Below are positions 56,358 to 64,000 of a stretch of DNA of 64,000 nt, piece by piece. A program made the position numbers and the translations under genes. The stretch covers positions 19,478,671 through 19,542,670 of the forward strand of contig NC_133227.1 of NCBI RefSeq assembly GCF_040436345.1. The letters run 5' to 3'. The first letter of the stretch is position 1. Each line of letters opens with the position of its first letter. Under the pieces are notes generated by a model, which saw only the letters and a program-made list of their open reading frames with translations, did no database searches and was not told the origin of the DNA. Source of the stretch: Pagrus major (taxonomy: Eukaryota > Chordata > Actinopteri > Spariformes > Sparidae).

Positions 56358-56613
56358 AGAGCAACATTATATAGAAATTGGCATTTTGTGCAACAGTTTG
56401 TCAGACATAATGAAGGTGCTAACTACAAACAAAACTTATTACGTCATAACAATGATATGTGTTGAAAACATATGTTGTGGTAAACATGTATGTAACGCTG
56501 TGATCCTACCCTCTCACTGAAGTTACATAGGGCAGAAACAAGTGATGGGGGGCCGAGTGGCTGAGACAGAGACACCATTCACCCTATTATAAGACACTGT
56601 ACCATCAACATGA
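56358..56613 (+). repeat. Inverted dispersed repeat, left copy
   Basis: Shares GAAACAAGTG, GGCTGAGACAGAGACACCAT and GACACTGTACCATCAACATG with the reverse complement of 58813-59036. Confidence 0.85.
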
Positions 56614-57739
56614 TTCTGAAGCTGATATTTTAAGGTAAAACAACAATTAACTTAAGTTTAACTCACCATACATTTACCATTTATTAATGAATGTTATGAT
56701 AAAGTTTTACTAATGTTATCTTGACACAACTTTTACTTTTAAAATGTCAATTGACTGATATTTCAATTCAAACCCCTAATTAAGCCTCAAAAATAATTGA
56801 GGTTTTCTTCCTTTGCACTGTTGTCGAGATACACAAAAAATACGAGTTCAAACATTTCAAAAGAACAAAACTCTGTGAAAACAATGAGATCATCGCCTGG
56901 AATGTCCAGAGTGACCACCTTGAGAATGCTTTGTAGCTATTTCCATTTGTTTGGTGCACAAAAACTAAACGCAGATTTTTCAAGTGGACTTGAAACATAA
57001 GACGGTTAGCAGAGCGAGGTTTGATAGGGTCCTGTGGTCCATTCCAGCATCGATGTTACACAGGGTGGTGAAGCTTCAATAAGGGTCAATGAATGAAAAG
57101 ATACTGTTTTTTTTATCACGTCTACGAGCCAGAGAGGACCAACTGACTTTGTTACACAGAATACAATAGTGAGTATCATAAAGATATCCAGCATATATTT
57201 GCAGCACTACAGCATAAATGTACAGTCTTCTGTCTGTGCATGGCTCAGTCAGTACAGTAGATGGAGCTGGAGAGTTTGATCTGCAGACTGAGGATCATTT
57301 TATTCTCTGTTTTTTTTAAGTGAATAAAACATATTACACCTGGTACAGTCCTGTAGTACATCAAGGCTTCTGGCCCTGTCAGCACCTTTTTGTTTTAGTC
57401 ATCTGAAATCACATTTCTGTTGCTATATTTTGTACAACTCACATGCACTTTGGACAAAACATGGATATGATGCATCTGTGGAAAATCATGGCAAGTAAGC
57501 TGAAAATGTGAAAGCAGAAAACTGCCTCACTGGTTGTTCTCTGGCAGTAATTGTTCAGCTGTCTGCAACCCCTGCAGGGCAAACAGACACCAGGCGTCTT
57601 TTTACAGATGAAAAAACAACAGTATACAAAAAACAGAAGAGCGAGGCCTTTTCCAACATTCACCACAGACTTCAGAAGTTCTCCTTTGTCTGACATTTCT
57701 CTCTTATCTCCGTCACTGTTTGTTCTCTCACTGTCTTTC

Positions 57740-58170
57740 TTCTCCTCCTTCGGCAGCCGCTCTTCCTTCCACCTCTTTCATCTCGTCAGCAGAGCAGCTG
57801 TCACAGAGGTTAATAGGCTTGTCATTGATTTATTCTCTACTGCCTGACACTTGGATGGCCCAAAGTCCTCAGCCTTATATCTGCCCTATTATCTATCTGA
57901 TGCTGCTGGTCCAATTGTCTGGCCATTTGAAGATGTTCAACTGCCCCATCTGTGTTGAAGATAAAGCTGCGAGTGGATCCATTGATTTACTGTTATCTGT
58001 AAGAGGCTACCCCCACCTCCCAACCCCTCACCCACACCTATAACCACAGAGTGTGTTTGATGATGACTGCAGAGACTGGGCTGTATAGAGCTTTTAAAAT
58101 CACTCACATCCAGCTGTGTGCGAAGACGGCTGGCAGTTGATTGTCCTTTCATTGATTTACTATTACCTGC
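57740..58170. promoter_or_regulatory. Candidate conserved non-coding block
   Basis: Unique, moderately AT-rich sequence with CATTGATTTA occurring three times (57826, 57980 and 58151 areas) and Hox/Pbx-like TTGATTTA motifs. No convincing protein in any frame. Conservation is untested. Confidence 0.25.
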
Positions 58171-58432
58171 TCAGTCCCAACCAGTCACAACCCCCCACTG
58201 ACTCTCCAGCGTGTCACACGCTTCTCTGATAATGAAAACAGCGCGACAGAGCGAAGGAGGAAAATAAGAGGATGAAAGGGATGAAACCGAATGTAAGAAA
58301 GAGCAAGTGAACAAGAGACAGCCAGGTTGTAAAAGAAAAGGGAATAATAGCTCCGCCTCGTTTTTCTTTTGCCTTTTCCCGTCTGTTTTATTTTATTTTT
58401 TCTAATTTAAACCGAGACATCTATTTGTCTGT

Positions 58433-58690
58433 CTAGTCAATTAATCAAGCAGTCAATCAGAAGAACATGTATCAAGTATTTTGATAATCAATCAATCGTT
58501 TCAGTCATTTTATGTCAAACATTTGCTACATCCATCTTTGAAAATTTAAGTATTTGCCACTTTTCTTTGTCATTAAATGAAGAGTCTTTGGGTTTTGGAC
58601 TGTTCGTTGGATAAAAGATGCAATTTGAAGACGTCACTTTGGGCTCTGGGAAATTACGATGAGCATTTTTCACATTGTTTTTACTGAATG
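58433..58690 (+). mobile_element. Dispersed element, relative of 5099-5376
   Basis: Contains GGGTTTTGGACTGTTCGTTG and AATGAAGAGTCTTTGGG, matching the 5099-5376 copy. Ends are eroded. Confidence 0.6.
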
Positions 58691-58812
58691 ATTCATGATA
58701 ATAATTAGTGATGTTTTAACCCAAAAGGACCCAAATGCAAGACACTCAAGCAGGCAGGTTGAAAAACAAAAAGTGAACCGTAATGACGTAAAGAGTAAAA
58801 TAACAGCTTTAA

Positions 58813-59036
58813 ACTCATGTTGATGGTACAGTGTCTTGTAACAGGGTGAATGGTGTCTCTGTCTCAGCCACTTACCTGCCACTTGTTTCTGCACTGTGTA
58901 ATTTCAGAGAGAGGGTAGGATCACAGCATTACATACATATTTACTCAAAACATACAAGTTTTCAACACATAACATTCTTATGACATGGGGGTGCCAAATC
59001 ACACAAAATACCAATTTCTACATGAAGTTGCTCTAA
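58813..59036 (-). repeat. Inverted dispersed repeat, right copy
   Basis: Reverse complement of 56358-56613, with small indels (it has ACTTACCTGCC where the left copy has GGGGGGCCGAG). Confidence 0.85.
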
Positions 59037-60109
59037 ATCCACAAAAAAGGGAAGATTAATAAAGGTCAGGTGAAACTAATAAGGCAATTAAAAAAATGGA
59101 AGAAAATACTGCGACAGGAAGTGTAAAACATAACATACATATACAACAGACACATAAGGATAAACCTACAAAATAAAACAAGAAACAACTAAAGTAAAAC
59201 CCAAAACCATGATACCGAGACCCTCAATTTAATACTTTCTCTAACAACATTACAGAAGTCTTTGTTTTGAGAAATCATATAGAAATATATGACAAGTGAT
59301 AGAAAAAAAAAAACAGGCTTCGGCCATATTTGCGAAAGTTTTTTTTTTTTTTTCAGTGGTTAAAATGCCAAAGACAACAAAAGTAGCACAGCAAAATGAG
59401 TCTGCATTAGTGCCTTCCCCCTTTGTGCTCTTGAAGTGTACATTTACAAATAACTGTAGTCGACATGTCCGTGTTTTGAAACAATATTTTGCTGAAATCT
59501 ACAAAATCAGATCAAACATCCAAGCAGTTATTTTTATTAAGATGTGACAAGAAAGACCATTTATAAGAAGCAGTTTTTCCTTCATCAAACTCAAACAAAA
59601 TCAGATTTATTCTCCCCTGTTGAATCATTAAGGAGAAATTCTGAAGTGAACAGAGTTACTCCAGCGTTTAGCCCCACATGTTGAACTTTATGGCGCTAAT
59701 GTTGTTGTTGAGGGACAAGAAAAACAGTGGAGGGTGATTCCACCTCACCTCCTGAGCAAAAGGCCCATTCCAAGTTAATTCCTAGCATCTGTGCGCAGAT
59801 ACATTAAGTCCTCTGTTTTATCCTCTTGCACATGCTGTTTTGTGGGAAAGTATCAATATGAACTGTGAGGACTTTACAAGAACACAGATGGCTGCATCGT
59901 TAAACAGAAAAATATGGAAGTACCAGGATTTAAAGCTGGTTTGGGTGAGAATAAGCTTCTGGTCAGGGAGGAGACTGATGACCTGTAGGCTCGTCTGACA
60001 GAGTTACAGTTGGACGGCTGCAGTGGGAGATGTTAATGTATGATTCTGTCGAGGTTAAACGCTGACCTCCTCAGCAAAACAAAGTGTTTAAAATTTACCA
60101 TTTTAACAA

Positions 60110-60480
60110 CATCCTCTCTGTGAAGCACAGGAGCAGCATCGTGTCTTGGGCCTTCGAGCTGCAAAGACAGGGGGAATTTTAAGCTTACCGTACAGGAGGA
60201 CGATGACTGAAGCCACATGCGGGACTGTGAATACCAAAGACCTTACTCTGCAGCGAGGAGTTATGTCCAAACAGAACAATGACTTAACATCAAACCATTT
60301 CAACATTTCCTGGCTTTTGAACAAGAATGTTTAAGTTCTTGACACCAAGCCCAGACCTGAATCCCTTTGAAAATCTGTGGACTGACAGCTCACTGACATA
60401 ACGAGCTGTTCACGGGCACTCCCCCCTTTAAATTTTGACCAAGCTGGGACAAATCTGTATGGACTAATGGGAGCATTGTA
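60110..60480 (+). pseudogene. Tc1-like transposase relic
   Basis: Two patches read as Tc1 transposase: GTGAAGCACAGGAGCAGCAT (VKHRSSI, compare VKHGGGSI) at about 60120, and SPDLNPFENLW at about 60349-60381 (compare SPDLNPIENLW). Between them the frame is broken by stops and indels, so it is a dead fragment. Confidence 0.7.
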
Positions 60481-62079
60481 AAATCCAGATGTGCTAACCT
60501 GACACATGAATCATAGCTGTATCCATCGCTACAACAAAAGAGTCTTCTTTACACAGCGGAAATTATTATAACCATGGAAGAAGTATTCAGATCAGCATTT
60601 TACTGCCATAGATGTTGAAGGCTGTGCTAATTTTAACCATTGTTGGGTATTTTCATCTACAGCAGTACATCATATTCTACAAGATCATCTTACGTTTGTA
60701 TCCCCACTGTCCGATGAGAACTACATATTATAAAGTCAACTTTTCATGAGCTCAGAAAGAGCCGGGTTGTCTGTCCATCTGTCCCATTCTTGTGAACTCA
60801 ATGATGCATCGAGGGAATTTCTTCCAATTTGGTACAAATGTCCACTATGACACAAAGATAAACTGATTCGAGTTTGTTGGCGAGACACATTTTTGGCCGT
60901 AACTCGACATGGCATTCATAAAATACCCATTTATAACAGACTTTTTAATATAACAGACTTATTTAAGTGGTGCCCAATTAATTTTTTTCTAATAAGACAA
61001 AATCCCTCTCCAAATCTGGATCCACATTTAGTATCTGAAAAAACTTCAGTCAAACTGTCGCCCCACCTCAGCTCTGTCAGTGTTCAGTGTGGGTTCTTAG
61101 CTCTCTGATAAGCTACTGGACTCACTCCTTCAAAAGGAGTTATATTGTATAATATTGTATAATGGATGCTTGATGAGACTCTAACTCAACATGTTATCAG
61201 TATTATTATCAACAAGGACAGAAGCCCTCAGCCATGAGACCATAACAGACGTCCAGTTTGGAGAACCTCACTATTAATTTGTCAACACAACCATAATTAA
61301 ACTGTAAAATTACCATAATTACGACGGCTTTAAAAGAGTTAGAGAAGGAGGAATGGTGACACATGGTAGAGCCGACTTCCTCTTACTAATTTTGGGCATG
61401 TCTGCTGCGGTACCAGTGGCTTCGTATATCTTATCATTCCAGAGGCTGTCTCGCTCTCTCTTGTTGTCTGTGTGTGTGTGTGTGCGTCATACACAAATCA
61501 GCGCCCACACACAGGCCTGCCTTGTTAAGGTAAAGCTCAGTTGTATGGAGATTTGTCTGTCCACTGGATGTATAACCAGTTTATCACACCACTTAGTGTA
61601 TAGCTTCTATAAACACAGCTATAATCCCTCCTGATGTAAACCTTCAGACTCAATACATTACACTACACTATGTGCATCTCTACAGCCAGTGTGTCATTGA
61701 AGTCCAAGACAAATCTTATTACGTAACTTCGCTGCTCTGGCTTTTGATTTAGAACAGCGGGGTATTTCAAGGGCTTTCAAGTGAAATACTAACCTAAGCT
61801 GTAATAAATTAATATGCTTGTTTGATCCTTGTTGTCTTCAACACTCACCTAAAAAGGGACCGAAACAATTGGATCCAGATCTGGCCTGTGAGAAAAAAAC
61901 GTCTGCAAAAAATGAAGACACAAAAGTGTTCAAAAAAAGTCATAATATTTGTATTTATTACATTATATTTTTCTGAAATATGACAAACGGATATAAAGTT
62001 TAGACTCTAGTTGGACCAAATTTGAGTGACGCCAAAAAATACATTGTTTTTGCAATGCTTGTATAGATGGTCACGCCTG

Positions 62080-62510
62080 CCCATCGGTCCACCACTGTGT
62101 ATTAACGCAACAACTATAGGATGGATTAACATGAAATGTTCACGTTCATGGTCCCCAGGGGATGAAGTATGCTGACGCTGTCCCTGGCTTTAAGTCTGCA
62201 CACTAGCAGCTAAAAGGTTTCACTTTCAGTATCTACTTCACAAATTGGCACAATGTTTGGTGCAGAATTTGATGGTTCCAAGACTAAAAATCCAAATGAC
62301 TCTGGTGATCATCTGATTTTTAACTCTAGGGCCACAGCGAGTTACATTTGTACTTTTCACCTATCATCTATCTCCATAGTGCTGTGTCAGCACTGGTGAA
62401 AAGTCTTGCTGCACCAATATCTGATCAGATGACAGTTTTAGTGAAACATCTCAACAACTTCCCTGACTACTGTGATCCTTTTTCCTTCAGGGCCATCATC
62501 AGGTAAAATA
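62080..62510 (+). repeat. Diverged dispersed repeat (GATCATCTGA family)
   Basis: Phrases CTCTGGTGATCATCTGATTT and GAAACATCTCAACAACTTCC resemble the unit at 41395-41690 at lower identity. Confidence 0.5.
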
Positions 62511-63375
62511 GTCTGTTCAGGAGCCAACCCTGCAAAACTCATGATATCGTACCATCCCACACAATCATACTGTGTGTGCATGTATTGTTGCCAGAGGGTC
62601 AGGACGCCATTAAAAACAAACAAAGTTGAATTGAACCAGACTCTTTTGAGAGTAACGACTCTTTATGACTCAGTTTGTTAATTGTTCTAGTATCCACATA
62701 AATGACACAGCCAAGGGGAACACAGTTATCCAGAAATTGTGAACAAAATTAAGGTGCATTGGAAGATAAGGGTCAGAAAAAACTTCCATGACATATCATT
62801 ATATGCACAACATCAGTCAACAACTGTAAGAAAATGCACTATTGTATAAATATGATTATGACCTTGACTCTGAAATGCTAATTTAATGGATTGTGACTTC
62901 TTGCTTTAGGCTGCTGCTGTTCTTTCAGTGTGAAAAATCGATCGGGCCATGTTGCAGAGATAAATATCCTGTGGAGGATTAAAACGGCTTTCACAAGGAC
63001 ACAGCAGTAATTATAGTTTGACTATTCGCAGTCATACACAGACATTTAATTGAAATGTTTGCTTGTGTGATTTCTCAACCTTTACAGCAGTTACCCACAT
63101 GATCAGTGGAGGTTCGACCTTGATGACATGAGCTTCAGGCACTACCGGCACAAAGACAGAGAGAAGGGTTGAATAATTTCATATACACTGAGCATAAAGA
63201 GTAATATAATACATCTTGATGGCTTTTGAGCAGCCTCATACATTTAATAAATGTTGTTCTGCGACAGCTGGATTATCAAATGAAAAGGCAGGAAATTAGC
63301 TCTGAAGGAGTAGAGATAACACTCAATGAATTTGTGAATACGATATAAGGCATTCATAGCGAATGCAGATAGATG

Positions 63376-63716
63376 TATGGAGGACCAAGACTGCCACAAT
63401 CAAAAATAAGGAAACAAATAAATAAAATACTCAATAGATAAATTAATATGCCATTAAATGTACTAAGAGATAATACTGGCATAAACGTAGGCATTAATTA
63501 ATTTAATGCCTACAATTAATTTAAAGGAAAGGTAAATAAGTAAAGAAATGAATTCAAAGGGAAGCAAATTAATACAAATATCGATTCGTGTCACATTTTA
63601 TAGAATACATTTATTTTTTTAATATTATTGTTGGTGCATTTAATGGCACATTAATGTATTTATTGATTCATATATCTATCTATTTATTTTTATTTTGGTA
63701 GTTTTGGTCTTCCATA
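63376..63716. mobile_element. MITE with TATGGAGGACC inverted ends
   Basis: Left end TATGGAGGACCAAGACTGCC; reverse complement of the right end TATGGAAGACCAAAACTACC. The interior is AT-rich (AAATAAATAAA) and non-coding. The TA at each end would fit a Tc1/mariner-type target, but this is inference. Confidence 0.8.
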
Positions 63717-64000
63717 GTGAACAAAAGGCATATTTTTTAATCAGAGCTCCAAAATGCAATCATCGTCCTACATTTTCCTCCCCCCTGTACATTTCTACTG
63801 ACTTGTTTGTACTCTGTCTCCACAAGTGTCCTGTGCAATAAGCCATGCACTTTGGTTGCGGAAAAATCCAGCAGGCTTTGGCAGAGCTTAAAGGGCAATT
63901 AGCAACGTAATGAAATAAACCAGCAGAGTCTCCTGTTTGACAAGAGAAGGATTAAATAGGTATTTTACCAACCGGTAGCTTGGTACAAAAAGTCTGCAGA

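Larger units (their letters stand above)
52700..57700. other. Gene-poor DNA right of ubtd2
   Basis: No supported exon. Contains the element at 54010-54527, a second repeat at about 54530-54760 (AATAAGCATCTTATAAGGTC), short AC-rich patches near 55020-55080 and the left member of an inverted pair (56358-56613). Confidence 0.55.
59040..64000. other. Gene-poor DNA with transposon relics to right edge
   Basis: Contains the Tc1-like relic (60110-60480), a repeat of the CCATTCTTGTGAAC...AATTTCTTC family (60780-60890), a diverged GATCATCTGA family copy (62080-62510) and a TIR element (63376-63716). No gene is supported. Confidence 0.55.

Noticed and set aside
57439-57847. Open frames on both strands near 57.5 kb
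   Set aside because: No recognisable domain, no splice logic and overlapping on opposite strands; consistent with chance.
1-64000. CRISPR arrays, tRNA or rRNA genes, bacterial operons
   Set aside because: No spaced identical repeats, no recognisable tRNA/rRNA folds and clear intron-bearing vertebrate genes; this is not prokaryotic DNA.
1-64000. Endogenous retrovirus or other viral insertion
   Set aside because: No LTR pair, primer-binding site or gag/pol/env-like frames were seen; the mobile DNA present is LINE and DNA-transposon type.

Overview
The window looks like chromosomal DNA of a ray-finned fish, probably a spiny-rayed (percomorph) teleost. Genes are split by introns with GT/AG borders. 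Microsatellites are frequent, and many dispersed repeats resemble families common in percomorph genomes. Protein comparisons were made from memory of the vertebrate families, with no database search, so species and paralogue suffixes (a/b) are not assigned.

Layout. (1) 1-336: first coding exon of ebf1 (early B-cell factor 1) on the minus strand; the rest of the gene lies off the left edge. Its 5' UTR/promoter and a candidate conserved non-coding block follow to about 2.06 kb. (2) About 6.4-21.7 kb: rnf145, minus strand, a membrane RING-H2 ubiquitin ligase of the ER; all 11 coding exons join in frame to 749 codons plus stop. (3) About 22.4-28.6 kb: ublcp1, plus strand, the nuclear proteasome phosphatase; 10 coding exons give 318 aa. 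It is head-to-head with rnf145 across about 0.7 kb. (4) About 28.7-33.75 kb: il12b (IL-12/IL-23 p40 subunit), minus strand; 8 coding exons give 322 aa, with a TATA box. It is tail-to-tail with ublcp1, with the two poly(A) signals about 125 bp apart. (5) About 36.9-52.3 kb: ubtd2, minus strand; 3 coding exons give 272 aa, with very large introns. (6) 52.5-64 kb: mostly gene-poor DNA with transposon remnants. One weak candidate first exon lies at 52,567-52,665, divergent from ubtd2.

The order ebf1-rnf145-ublcp1-il12b is the same as on human 5q33, so this is an old syntenic block. ubtd2 lies about 13 Mb away in human but is next to il12b here. Functionally the genes are independent: a lymphoid/neural transcription factor, a sterol-linked E3 ligase, a proteasome phosphatase, a cytokine subunit and a ubiquitin-domain adaptor.

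Mobile DNA. I found several non-autonomous DNA elements with matching ends, and two copies of one hAT-like family with exact 8-bp target duplications. One of those is nested inside a decayed L2-type LINE. There is also a 184-bp sequence present twice, inverted and about 97% identical, on either side of the last ubtd2 exon, a Tc1-like transposase relic, and a 5-bp-periodic tandem array inside il12b. I did not find a previously undescribed biological system; the most useful leads are the protein-level departures in rnf145, il12b and ubtd2 and the repeat structures.
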